From positions 21,093,619 to 21,157,618 of the forward strand of contig CM056550.1 of assembly GCA_029721515.1 (NCBI GenBank): a DNA stretch of 64,000 nucleotides. Reading direction: 5' to 3'. Positions within the stretch are counted from its first letter, which is position 1; every line of letters begins with the position of its first letter. The DNA is from Synanceia verrucosa. Taxonomy: Eukaryota > Chordata > Actinopteri > Perciformes > Synanceiidae. The notes under the pieces were generated by a model, which did no database searches, was not told the DNA's origin, and worked only from the letters and a program-made list of their open reading frames with translations. This document shows, one piece after another, positions 8,667-19,489 of this stretch. The position numbers were made by a program, and so were the translations under genes.

Positions 8667-11600
8667 GTGAGATTAAAGCGAGAGGCAGGTCGACTTAGGG
8701 TTCCTCAAAGCAAACAGCTACTGACTGAAAAAGAAGGAGAATATCAGGGAGATGTCAACCTGGTGAGCAGAGCAGGATGGGACACCATAATGTGCCACTC
8801 ATGTACACTTACCCACGATCCCACAGGGATAAACACAGATCCGTCCAACTGCAGCCCTGCACACCAAATGGTGAGTTGTAATACCTTTTCTTAAACAGTG
8901 CTTCACTTTCACACCTGCTGCTGCTTATTCACAAACATTCACAGCTCATTAAAAAGCCTGAACAGCCACACAGGTGTCTGCACTTACTCTGCTTGATTAG
9001 AGCTCTGCTCAGGTTGATCAAGGTGTAACTCATTTAGTCTGGAATTAAAATTAACTGAATTCTTTTAGCATCATGCCAGAGATATTCATTTTAAATTAAT
9101 TTGTACGTGCTGAACAACCTCAAATGCATCCTTGTTTTTGATTTGTTGGCATATTTTTCCAGTCTTCCATGCAACCGTTGTTTCCGTTGACACTATGCAT
9201 GTCAATTAGCAGACCCTTGAAATGTGCTTGAGCTGTTTAGTCCATTGTTTTCACATTACACAACCCTAAACTGACACAAATTACATCACAGACCCCCTCG
9301 ACTCCCATTTGATAAGATTTCCCCTGCTCTAATGGAGGCTCTGCTTTTATAATCCCAGTATTTGAACTTGTATGTTTTCTTTGTCTCACTTTACGACCCT
9401 CAACATGTCTGTTTTCCCAAAGACAACCTGAACAATGCATTAGGAGCGATCAGAGTTCTGGGTCTGGAACTGATTGCAGACGAACTGAAACCACATCTGA
9501 ACACAGTGCTGACCAACATCAAGGAGAGGAGTGAGTTCATTTACACTCGTGAACACTGTGATACCTGAACCTGGGTTTCATATAATGACAGGTTTATGGA
9601 AGTATATATGTACCATCTAATTTTGAATTTGAATTCTAAAGCTTGCTTTTTTTAGCATCAGTTTTCTAGCAAGCAATTTTATTTCTGACACTTATTTTTT
9701 TTCCAAAATTAATCCAATTTAAAAAAAAAAAAATCAATATCTCAAAATATTCAGTTTTCTAAAATTTCAGCATAAAAAAATCAACATAAAAATTTGTATC
9801 AAAAAATTCCCTTGCAAAAAAACAAAAATAAGTGTAAAAAGAAACCAAGACAACGTGCGGGTAACCAGGGAGAAGCAATCCATCCATGGCTCTATCATCT
9901 AACATCCAGCCAATCAAGTTATGCTCCATTGGTCATGTGACAGAGGACTAAATTGAATTCAACTGGCTTCGGTAAGTGTGTTTACTTCACCATTTGGAAA
10001 TGTAACAATAGATATTACTTGACACACTCGTTCATGAACCGGACTGGATTGGCTCGACGTTGGATGATAGAGCCAGGGATCGACTGCTTCTCCCTGGTTC
10101 ATATTTGTAGTTGAATTTTTTAATGCTGATTTTTTTGATGTTGATGTTTTTACACCAAATTTGTTAGATGTTGAATTTATTTATATTTAATTTTTTAAAA
10201 TAAAATTGACAAATTGAAATTTCTGAAACACTGAATTTATTTTCTCATTGTGGAAAAAAAACACGTCTCAGAAATAAAAAAAAAAAAATGCTTTTAATGG
10301 TTTTGAAATTCAAGGTCTGAATTTGACGCTAAAAAAAATCTGCTTTAGAAATTCAAATTCAAAACTATTTTATGTCTTTCCATCAATACATACATTTAGA
10401 CATAATGCCTCCAGGTATATGATGACAGATAAAACCTGCAGCAAAAACCACAGCGGTGCAGACAGGAAGCTGTGGGTTGAGAGGCTGCGAAGGGATCAGG
10501 TGTGTGACAGGAGTAAGTCCTCGGTAGAAGTTAAGCTGTATTTGTGTCTCCTAGTGAGGAAGAGGAGGTAAAGACAGGTCATTCAACTCAGTGCCATTCT
10601 GCTCCACGATTAAAGGAATTATAAAAAAAATCTTCTTTCAAGACAAACTTCTCTTTTTTTGTGTGTTTGAATCATCTTTACTTCTGCTCATGTCCAGATA
10701 AAGGCGCTGCCGAACAGGTCGTGATCAGCGGGATCTTACCTATTTTGTCCTTGTCTCTGAGGAGCAGAGGGCCTCTCACTCTGCTGACTGCAAAACTGGT
10801 GGCCGAACTTGCCAAGGAATGTAAGTTAGTCACACAGAGAGATGCTGCTCCTGAAGACATTTAGACATATATACAGTATATATGTTCTCTGAGGTGCATT
10901 TCCTGCTGGCTGTCTTTTTTGCTTCCTGTCAGCTGTGGTTCGTAAAGGTTTCGGTGACGCCGGGCTGGTAACGGCTTTGCTGTTCGTGCTGACCAGTCCA
11001 GAACAAGAACTGCTGCTTCACGCAGCGAGAGCCATCTCACGCATGTCCTATGACAGCTGTAAGTGAAAAAAAAAAAACAACTGATGTCATCAAAAAGGTG
11101 CAGTGTGTGGGATTCAGCGGCACCTGGCAACCAACTGACACCAAAATTTAACTCATTGAGTGCTAGCTGTTTCAAAAAACAGGAAGTGTCTTGTGGCAGC
11201 GTTTTTGCCCATTTTGAGTCATATTTCAAGACCCACAGAATATTTTGTACTCTGACTCTGAAAACACTGAATAGCTCAAATGAAAGAAGAGACTCTCTAT
11301 TTCATCATGAAAAAATGTTTGTTTTTACCTTGTTCCATTCTTGTTTTATCAGAGGTAGCGTAGAGAACACTTTCACCAAAATCACCACTTTTTGTCCAGA
11401 ATCCGTCTGTTTTGCTCTCTAATCTCGATCGTCTCCACTTCCTGTTTTGATCTCTGTGGTGTATACCCTCTCTTTATGCTCTGACTACATCTCCCAGAAG
11501 CCCCAACATTACTCACAGGCTGCAGGAGAATGCGATCGGCGACCTGCTGCTGAAAAAACACTTTGATGTATTATTACACTGATGACACTCAAGCGTTGGA

Positions 11601-12362
11601 TTTTAAATGACGTCAAAATACGTCAATGGCACTCAAAGAGTTAATTTGTCCTTTGGGGGCTACTGTAGAAACATGGAAGTCTCTGTGATGAAGCCCCATG
11701 TTCTAAGCTAACGAAAACACAATGATTCTTGTTTTCAGGTGATCTGCACCAAAGAAAACATCCCTATTATTTTCCAATAATTCCCTTTAAATGCTGTCAC
11801 ATGTTCTTTTAATTATTTTGTGTATTTTGTATTTGTCTGTGCTGTAAAGTGCTGCACGATAACCTGGGCTGTCCCCCTCAGCTAAGCTGCAGGAGCTGTT
11901 GCTCCGTCGAGGTGCCGTGCCTCGTCTTGTTGCCATCCTGCTCCGGTTCCCGGATAACGAGGCCCTGGAGGAGGTGTGCCTCCAGGCCCTCTGTAACCTC
12001 AGTGGCATGGGGGTGGCAGAGGAGGCCGGTATGGTCTGGGAGAGAGGAGCATCCGTGAGGCCGGGGGAGTCTGTTTTTCATGGCGTCTCTCCTCACACCT
12101 GTGGCTTTGCTTCCTCCGTGACCCTGGTGTGTGTTTCTCAGTGGGCGCCGGGTCAGTATTCGGTCAATATCGAGGTCTTCCAGCGCTGCTCCTCCTCTTT
12201 CTGGAGCCTCCACGGGAACAAACGGAGCGCTCGATGGTTCCCTTTCTCCAGCTTGGGTGCCTGTTCGAATCTCTGCAAGGTGATCAAGTTCTCCACGAGG
12301 AACGTTCCCCGAACCAAAAGCCTGAAGAGTCGTGTTTTCCATACGTTCCTCTGACAGCTTAA
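8648..12362 (+). CDS. Short armadillo-repeat protein resembling the N-terminal part of SmgGDS (RAP1GDS1-like), ~247 aa
   Basis: Proposed coding exons are 8648-8666, 9423-9530, 10698-10820, 10933-11058, 11882-12028 and 12142-12362. All join in phase 1 and give 247 residues with a TAA stop. From residue 7 the order DNL..L, then ISGILP..SL..AK..AELAKE, then DAGL..LL.....QE.LL..AR.I..MSYDS follows human SmgGDS (DNL..L, ASGILQ..AK..IAEVAKN, DAGL..QEVLL..RAL..CYDS), including a matching split Asp codon after the first exon. Exon 5 (L..RGAVPRLV..L...EALEEVCLQALCNL) resembles a later SmgGDS ARM repeat, so ARM sequence between them appears absent. SmgGDS is ~600 residues long and binds prenylated small GTPases of the Rho/Rap family. 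This protein is less than half that length. The start exon is inferred from frame, donor and Kozak context (A at -3, G at +4). The 3' structure is uncertain, as the last intron could be retained. Confidence 0.65.
9423..9530 (+). CDS. SmgGDS-like gene, coding exon 2
   Basis: Acceptor 'tgttttcccaaag' ends at 9422, and donor 'gagga|gtgagt' begins at 9531. Encodes the DNLNNALGAI segment through the end of the first helical pair. Confidence 0.7.
9621..10364. mobile_element. Long-armed fold-back (inverted-repeat) element in intron 2
   Basis: The ends TTTTGAATTTGAATTCTAAA and TTTAGAAATTCAAATTCAAAA are inverted. Further in, 'tttttttagc' mirrors 'gctaaaaaaaa', and 'ccagggagaagcaatccatc' (9868) mirrors 'gatcgactgcttctccctgg' (10078). 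The element is nearly all arm, with a ~120-nt centre. It has no coding capacity and its class is unknown. Confidence 0.7.
10698..10820 (+). CDS. SmgGDS-like gene, coding exon 3 (ARM segment)
   Basis: Acceptor 'catgtccag' ends at 10697, and donor 'ggaat|gtaagt' begins at 10821. Encodes residues ~43-83 with ISGILP, AKLVAELAKE and a length of 123 nt. It aligns with the SmgGDS exon ending in AEVAKN. Confidence 0.75.
10933..11058 (+). CDS. SmgGDS-like gene, coding exon 4 (ARM segment)
   Basis: Acceptor 'cttcctgtcag' ends at 10932 and donor 'agct|gtaagt' begins at 11059. The 126-nt exon encodes DAGLVTALL...ELLLHAARAISRMSYDS, one full armadillo-like unit. The 112-nt upstream intron is typical of fish. 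Confidence 0.78.
11148..11644. mobile_element. TTAA-flanked miniature element, copy 1 (full, intron 4 of the SmgGDS-like gene)
   Basis: Starts TTAACTCATTGAGTGC and ends GGCACTCAAAGAGTTAA, so the ~18-bp inverted ends include TTAA on both sides. TTAA duplication and this end pattern resemble piggyBac-type elements. About 490 bp long, no transposase. Seven other copies or fragments occur in the window. Confidence 0.75.
11882..12028 (+). CDS. SmgGDS-like gene, coding exon 5 (ARM segment)
   Basis: Acceptor 'gtccccctcag' ends at 11881. Encodes residues ~126-174, RRGAVPRLVAILLRF and EEVCLQALCNLSG, which fit an armadillo repeat. A donor GTATGG at 12029 is used in the proposed model. If it is not used, the frame stays open to TGA at 12352-12354. 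Confidence 0.72.
12142..12362 (+). CDS. SmgGDS-like gene, proposed terminal exon
   Basis: Acceptor 'gtgtgtttctcag' ends at 12141. The exon encodes GQYRGLPALLLLFLEPP, then MVPFLQLGCLFESLQG, ending ...PLTA and TAA. It is hydrophobic and helix-like, in keeping with an ARM/HEAT segment. The 113-nt upstream intron is short but usual for fish. The alternative without splicing reads another frame over the same bases and stops 8 nt earlier. I favour splicing but cannot decide from sequence. Confidence 0.45.
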
Positions 12363-12544
12363 ATACCACAAACTCACCTAACTGGCACATCTCTAAGGGG
12401 ATTAAAGCAACCTTTCTACAGGACCAATTATTACAGACTTTTATCAGACAATATTCGTACAGATTACTACGAAAAGTGTTGCACTATAATTAGCATATAT
12501 AACCCACGTACTTTGTAGTCAGAGTTGTGATCACGTGACGTTCA

Positions 12545-12830
12545 ATGCAGGCTGCTCTTTCTGTGAAAACATGGCGAACATTCCTTAAATTGTCGGTGGA
12601 AAATGTAATATTTTAAGATAGCTGATGAGTTTAAACGCGTTTTGATGACATTTCTAGCAGGGAATATGCATTTTATTTCATAACCCTAACCCTGTAACCC
12701 TAACCCTAACCATCGCTAGAAATGTTGTCAAAGTGTATGTCAATGCAGAAACTTTATGAAAATATTGCAGTTTCCACTGAGAATGAAAGGAATATCCACC
12801 ATTTTTAAAGCTCTTGCTTCGGAGCTCGTG
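12545..12830. mobile_element. Fold-back element with telomere-like repeats at its centre
   Basis: Arm 12564-12608 mirrors 12762-12806, and 'ttgatgacatttctagc' (12642-12658) mirrors 'gctagaaatgttgtcaa' (12715-12731). The stem is imperfect. The loop holds CCCTAA-type repeats at 12683-12710. No coding capacity. It follows directly on the SmgGDS-like gene, so it may be part of its 3' UTR. Confidence 0.65.
12683..12710. repeat. Short interstitial telomere-like repeat
   Basis: AACCCTAACCCTGTAACCCT followed by further CCTAACC units, four to five TTAGGG-type hexamers on the complement, with one interruption. Confidence 0.75.
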
Positions 12831-13247
12831 CATGCACACTGATCACTCATGTTGTTCATAGAGATATGCACGAAAATATGTGCCTAACTTTTCATACGAA
12901 CCGTTTCATGAGACTACGTTGATTACTGGTGCACAGGGACTGTTTACATCCCATAAAACTGGACAAGCACACTCGCACATCCAGTATTCCCCTGCAGCTG
13001 CTTCTACTTTTGTTTCGTTTGTTGTCGTTTCATCTATTTTTTGGGATCCCATGACACATTTGTGTGTTGTGCAAAAGTTGAATCAGGTGTGATTATTTTT
13101 ATAAAATAATTATATATCGAAACATGAAGACTTTTTTATGTTTTAATGCCGATCCTTGCTGTTGATTTGTTCTCAAGTGCTTGACATAATTGTGAATATT
13201 TTGTGTTTATGACTCGCTGAATTGCTTTGACATTTGACAGCCACTTC

Positions 13248-13253
13248 AATAAA
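13248..13253 (+). promoter_or_regulatory. Candidate distal poly(A) signal
   Basis: AATAAA ~890 nt past the SmgGDS-like stop. A nearer variant, ATTAAA, lies at ~12400. Which one is used cannot be judged. Confidence 0.25.
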
Positions 13254-13729
13254 CACCTTGACTTTTAATTTGTGTATAATCTGTACAAAAGACAAACAAG
13301 GTCATTGTTGTCAGGGAATAGTCTGTAAATAATTTAAAAGCACAAATGAACTGCATAAATACGGTGTGACATACTTTTATTCCCTATCTTCTCTTTTATT
13401 CTTCTTTTGTTTTTATTCTGTATATTTTTTTATATTTTTTTCTTTTAATGTTGTGTTGTGTTTTTATTCCATTACTGTTTTTATTTTTAAGCGTATGTAT
13501 GATTGTATTGTTAAAAAAAGTGCTTTAGAAATAAACTTTGACTTGACATACCATGTTGACACATTTTTATGTTCTGTTTATGTGCACAAATAGTTGATTT
13601 GAAGGTACAAATGGTTGTTAATCTGCATGCACACTGACACAAAACACAAGCAATCAACTCATTGCTTAAAGGTGTGTCAGTGAGCTAATGCTGTGTCACC
13701 TGATGCTGATTGAACAGTGTGATTGTTTC

Positions 13730-13985
13730 ACAGGTGTGTCTCAATAAAAGGACACCCTAAAAGGAGCGCTTTTCTCACATGACACCACAGATGAAGCAAG
13801 CGTTTTTAGCAGCTGTTCCCCACGCTTTGAATGTTTATTTCTCCACCAGAAGTCTTTTCAAAGAATTTAGCAGAGCATCCTCACAGCTGCAGACCACTGT
13901 GTTGCAGCATTTCTGTAGTCTGAGTTCTGTGAAAATGAGACTTTTCATCAGAGAACAAATGAAATTCCTTTCTTCAAGCTGAAAC
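13730..13985 (+). pseudogene. Decayed Tc1-like transposase N-terminal fragment
   Basis: The run from 'cacaggtgtgtctcaataaaagg' into a frame reading TPQMKQAF..., then LNVYFSTRSLFKEFSR..., recalls the start of a common fish Tc1-like element. There, a Met-Pro-Gln-Met start leads to an HTH with FNVHFSTISRLQ-type residues. The stretch between is shortened, and the catalytic DDE part is missing. The recognition is from memory. Confidence 0.45.
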
Positions 13986-15117
13986 TGAATAGTTTAGAGT
14001 GGCCTTGGCACAAATTTGCAAGAAAAAGGCTGCTGTAGTTTTCATTTGTTCATTATTTGAGACCATGTGCTGCCTCTCTGAACCAACCTGATCACTGATT
14101 TTAACACTAGATGGCATGCATGTGCTTTCTAGCAACCTTTAAACTGTATAAAACAGAAATAGGACACCACTTAGTGACATGTACAGAATCTAGTAGTGAC
14201 AAGCTGCCTGACTGCATCTCAGTTCACAATGAATTGGTTTTCTTTCCCTCTCTGCTGTGAATGTGGTATGTTATAGTGTCAAAGTTGAACTGAGCACTTG
14301 CCCTTTTGACTGTAAATCTCTTAACTGTAAAGGCTGAACACAAAGATAAGGCACAAACGTCTTCCTCTCTGTTTTTTCTCCGTTTCTCTTCTTCTAATTA
14401 TCTCTCTTATTGGTTTCATCCCGCTCCAGGCGTCTGAACGCAAGGGGCACGTCCTCTAATCAATCCTGACTTTATTACTCTGGGAGCCACTTAAATATTT
14501 GATGTGATAGAGATGAGGCGTTGGAATTATTTACAGGTAGACAAGAGACACAGACATATATCTGGAGTCACTGGATCTAGTGGAAAACTGGTTCACTGTG
14601 GAAAAAAAATATATTTAAATTAGAAAACAGCATTATAGATGAACTAAGAAGCATCATTATTCTTATTACAGGAGATAATTTGTGCATTAGTGCCTGACTA
14701 ATTCAGACTAATTTTTTATTTTACTGGTAAAAAGCAGCTGAGTCTTTACATTCCAATCACAACACCAAGTTTCTGATTTTTCCTCCAAAAAAATGTCAGT
14801 TTATGGAAAAAAGGTTCTGCTCTTATTCTGGAGGTATTTTGAACCATTTGCTTTGAAAATTATTCTGTTTATTGCAAAATTTAAAAAAAAAATAAAAAGA
14901 TGTCTAATCCATTTCCCAAGTTGTGCCTCAGCGATGCAATGTGAAGAAACATTATATTGACGTTACTGAAAAGTGATTTTATGAAATCAGAAGTGACATG
15001 AAACAAATGACATGAATAATGCGTTCATGTTTGCTTCTATATTTCACACAACTATTTATTTTGCCTCCTATTTTAATATTCAACACTTTGGATCCCCATA
15101 TAGATCAGGATATAAAT

Positions 15118-15118
<1 letters not shown>

Positions 15119-15185
<67 letters not shown>
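15119..15185. repeat. (TA)n microsatellite
   Basis: Over 60 nt of TA after a short CACA lead. Frames across it are Tyr-Ile artefacts. Confidence 0.95.
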
Positions 15186-15187
<2 letters not shown>

Positions 15188-16156
15188 CTGCCACACCGAT
15201 GTGGAAAAAAACCCACTATGTTTTTTGCAGCTGTTGCCTCAGCCATGATGCGTCACACACAGTGTTTAATCAATATCTCTACTTCCGCTCGTAATGGGAG
15301 ACGCAGGAAGCCTGCATATATTACTTTTAATATATGACTTATTAATAATGCATGATGAACTTTGCATTATGTGCCCTCAAACCCAGATAACAGAGCTGAA
15401 GACTGTTTTATTGCTTGTCTTTGCAAAGGAGTCATTTAAACTTTAATCTTCTTGTTGTTTCTCCAGAAACAACTGCATGTAATTGCATTAGGATTTCATG
15501 GACGCTGGGACTCTAATTATTGCTTCCGTCATTTCTCCATCGTGGCTTTGAGTTATTCATAGCCTGTATTGTGTTCTCGAGCGATAGATGACAAAGATCC
15601 AACAGTCCTAGACAAACAAACAAACAAACACAGACATGCAGATAGGATGCAACGCCATGACTGGATGGACAAACATGGACACAAACAACATGAAGGATGG
15701 GACACTTTGATAGATCCTCCTCAGAGGTTTGTCTCTTGTCTTTAAAAACAACATATTTGATTGTCAGGCAGAAAATATGATGGACCCATGATCCTCGGCT
15801 TCTCTGACACATCGTCACCTCTGCAGCCGACCGTATTCCCTCTTCTGGACCGCTCTGTGACAGGTCAATGGCAACTCTTGTCAACTTCAGGACAGGCATT
15901 AGCAATCGATTTCTCTGTCAAGCACAAGTGACTTTCCGGACTGATCCACTCGGCTGTATTGTGTGGCGGTCTGAGCAAACAGACCAAACAGGGCCCGGCG
16001 AAAGAGACGTTAACAGCCTATCTTGTGGGCAATAGGCAATCTTTAATATATTTATAAATACATAAATACATAGATATAAAAACTGCTCCGATATTACTGC
16101 TCAGATATTATATGTGATGGTTTGTTTTGTGACTACACGTCATTTTAATTTGTTGG

Positions 16157-16540
16157 TTAACTCATTGAGTGCCAGCCGTTTTATAAAACAGAACGTGCCT
16201 TTTGCCAGCATTTTGAGTCATATTTCAAAACCCACAGAATATTTTGTACTTTGTCTCTGAAAACACTGAATAGCTCAAATGAAAGAAGAGACTCTTTTTC
16301 ATCATGAAAAAAAAATGTTTGTTTTTACTTTGTTCTGTTCTTGTTTTATCAGAGGTAGAGTAGAGGCCACTTTCACCAAAATTTTTGTCCAGATTCTGTT
16401 TGTTTTGCTCTCTAATCGCAATCGTCTCCACTTCCTGCTTTGATCTCCATCTCTTCATGCTTTGACTCCATCTCCCAGAAGCCCCAACGTAAAAAAAACA
16501 TTTTGATGTCAAAATACGTCAATGGAACTCAAAGAAATAA
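16157..16540. mobile_element. TTAA-flanked miniature element, copy 2 (internally deleted)
   Basis: Left end TTAACTCATTGAGTGCC is intact. The interior lacks about 110 bp relative to copy 1. The right end reads 'ggaactcaaagaaataa', so its TTAA has decayed. Confidence 0.7.
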
Positions 16541-19280
16541 GATACTGATTTTTGACCAGCAATAGTAAACCTGCCGCCATCAGCTGTAACTGCTATGTAG
16601 ACGAGATTGTTATTATTATTATTTTTTTTTAATAGTATGTCAAAAAGTAAATGTCTTATAATCTGCCTTAATTACTTAATGGGAATTTCCTCCTCTTCCC
16701 AACAGTGACTCCCTGATTAGATCCACCTGTCCCTCGTCAGTCCTGCAGTCACCAGACCTCCTCAGCTGTTCCTAATTCAGCACAGTTCCTTCATTTGCAG
16801 TTTGGCTGCTTGCAAAAACCTGTCAATGCCCAAGTCCTCCATAATGTTTAAAAGCTGTCTGACTTTTCCTTTTGACACGAATCTCTGCAAACTTCTAGTT
16901 GGCTTATGTTAAATGCACAGAGAAAGAAAGAGACTGTGCGTCGCAAAACCCAAAGATGTTTACTCTCAATGTGCTGCCTGTCCTAAGAGTCATCCGAAAA
17001 CCTGAAAAACATCAGCAAAGCCTTGTTGGAAATTAATAATGCCTCCAATTCTGAACATGCAAACAGAATATGCTGGTTTCTTTTAATTCAAACACATGGT
17101 CATAAATCATGTGAACTCACTACATTTCCTGAGCAGCTAAGTGGCGAATCGCCTTGAAAAGGAAACACTTCTTTTAATTCTTTCACCTCAGTCTCTCAAG
17201 GCTGCAGTTTTACCCTGCTAACAGCGCTAAAGCAAGATGAAGAGCTGCAATCACTGTCATGCAGCTTTGTGTGTTTTTTCTTTTCCTGAGAATAGCCACA
17301 TTTCTGTCCTCGGCCGTCATAAATAATGCTGCACTAAAATGACAAATTGTCAGTAAATAAAAGTAGAAGACTATCAACAGAGACTTTACTTTTAGTTTCC
17401 ATTTTTGGATTACTCAAAGGCACATTCTTGTATTTTACACTTTAAGCCCACTTTCAAGGTTGCATAGGATGCAAAAGAGTGGTTGACACCGAAATTTTCA
17501 AGATTGGGACTGACTCGGGTATTTGGGCTCGTTTATAATCGCTATGGGCCAGTGCAAACCTGTCCTAAACAACTCCTACATGTTTGTTTTAAAAATGTGC
17601 AACTCACAGAGTGGTTACTGGTGTTCACTGATGTTTCATAGCAAATATTGAAGCAAAATACAGCTTCTGTCATGTTTTATTCAGCATTTTGTAAATCCTC
17701 GAGCTACTTTTTCAGATACAGTACCTCACGACCGTGTATAAATCTCCACTCTGTAGCTCCTCTTCCTGTTCAAAACAGTATTCTTGACCATCAAACTCAA
17801 AATCGAGGATGTCTTTCTCAAGAATCCACCTTTCGTCTTCCATTTTCAGTCTCTGAAATGATATGAAGGTATCTGATTGGTTCTTTCCATTCAGACTGAA
17901 TAGCAGTTGATTGGTCAGAGTTTTTACAGTCCTACAGCTGCTGCAGAGGTCTGATTCCTTTCCTTCCTTTTTCTGAACATATAATGTATTGACTGCTCTC
18001 AGGATAGAAGGAACATTTCACCCAGTAACAGAATGACAGACTTCATTGTTCTGCTGTTAAACCAAAAGGCAGCTATTTGTTTTCAGTATTTTACAGTGGA
18101 TTCTTGCTTGTTTTCCAGCACATGGAGCCACTCAGATGCCAAACATTCAATCAGAAGAACATAAATCTAATAATGATGAGGCAAATAAAACTCCTCTTCC
18201 AGCGATGCCAACAGTGAAACAATGAGAAACAGAAATTTCCTCCAGCCTCAGCTGAGCGTTAACACACCTGTGGTTGCTCCGTCACTGTGTGCGCTGCTGT
18301 ACCGGGTTATGAAAAGCAGATGTTAAACTCAACACCAAAGATCCCGCTGCATCCCAGACAGCTTATTTTTACCCAGAGATGTCATGGAGCTGAATGGTTG
18401 GTTTCAAACGCCGGCTCCTTCACTTCTATTTCCGTACCGACATCACAAGCAAACACTGCACAGATGTAGTGCTCTCCTGCTGCTCTGAGCGACAGAATAA
18501 GGCTAGAGCTGGAACAGGCAACAACAACCACGACCAAACACTGAGGCGGCGCTTCGGGCGTGTTTGTGGGAGAGGAAGCCATCTGTCCGGGCCTATTACA
18601 TCCATCACAGGAGGGCCTTTCTGCACACATATATAGATGTTGTGGCTCATAGCTGGTGTCAGAAAGGACCATGAACGACTAATTGCAGACTTTGTTTCCA
18701 CGTGCTGCGTTTTGTTTAGTGGCTGCTATGAGGGAATGTTGCATTTTGATGTTACCAGCGGGTGGATAGAGGGAACACGGACAGAGGGAAGGGTGGCGGC
18801 GGCGGCGCACAGAGATGACACAGCAGATGGTTGATTGGAGATTATCACGGTGGGAGGAAACGCCAGGAAGCCAATTAGGGGAGGGGACAGTGACGCAGGA
18901 AAGATCAGTCAAGCTTCCTCATACTGGTATTTCAGATATGAGTGCTGAGAGTTTTAAGAGTGTAAATCAGATTTATTTGTGCATTATGATGTTAATTTTT
19001 CAGACATAGAGAAACGCATCCTATCTTTGTGTGTGAAACTGCACTCGTGTTTATCAGTCCAAACCTGTGCAGCGAGTTCCTCTAGCTGCAAACTTCATGA
19101 ACAGTTTTAAGAGCTGATTAAGGGTGAGACCTCTTTCAGTCCATGACAGGAAGTAGTGTTGAGTGTATGTTTGGGGTGGCGCTGGTAAGAAAAACAAGAA
19201 TGGAGATAGTTACAACGGGGCATGTCTAGAGGTGGCCTGAAATCTGATTGGCCACCTTGCATGATGGACTATATGACCAT
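16541..19280. other. Intergenic, no gene recognised
   Basis: Unique-looking sequence with a partial copy of a dispersed repeat at 17866-18046 (see 32506-32895). The small frames around 18290-18900 are GC-richer than their surroundings but lack splice signals or recognisable protein. Confidence 0.45.
17866..18046. repeat. Partial copy of the 'ctatag' dispersed repeat
   Basis: Matches 32700-32860 and 39970-40135 over landmarks 'atctgattggttctt', 'ctgattc...ctttttctgaaca' and 'tattgactgctctcagga'. Its ends are not preserved. Confidence 0.65.
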
Positions 19281-19284
19281 CAGG

Positions 19285-19489
19285 CGTGTGTTGAGTTGCA
19301 CAGTGGATGATTGCGCATGCCATCGGCCTGGGGAATCCGGGTTCAACTCCCTGCCAGTCCCGACTAAATGGGCGAGGTTGCATCAGGAAAAAAACAAAAA
19401 ACAAAACACTAATGCCAAGTCTACAAGCGGATCATCCACTGTGGTGACCACGGAAGGGAGCAGCCAGAAAGGACGACAACAATAACAGA
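19285..19489 (+). mobile_element. tRNA-derived SINE
   Basis: A box-B-like GGGTTCAACTCCC lies at 19339-19351, and a degenerate box A precedes it. The 3' part 'gcggatcatccactgtggtgaccac' plus 'ggagcagccagaaagga' is the tail of a common fish SINE. It is not a tRNA gene, because the acceptor stem cannot be formed. Confidence 0.6.

Larger units (their letters stand above)
13254..16156. other. Intergenic, AT-rich, repeat remnants only
   Basis: Contains T-rich sequence 13366-13560 ending in a LINE-tail-like 'gctttagaaataaactttgacttgac', the Tc1-like fragment at 13730-13985, and a (TA)n tract at 15121-15185. I see no exon with both splice signals and a sensible frame. Confidence 0.5.

Noticed and set aside
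12683..12710. Chromosome end suggested by telomere-like repeats
   Set aside because: Only four to five units, inside an inverted repeat and with genes on both sides, so interstitial.
19330..19355. tRNA gene suggested by a box B
   Set aside because: There is no cloverleaf or acceptor stem, and the 3' part is a SINE tail.
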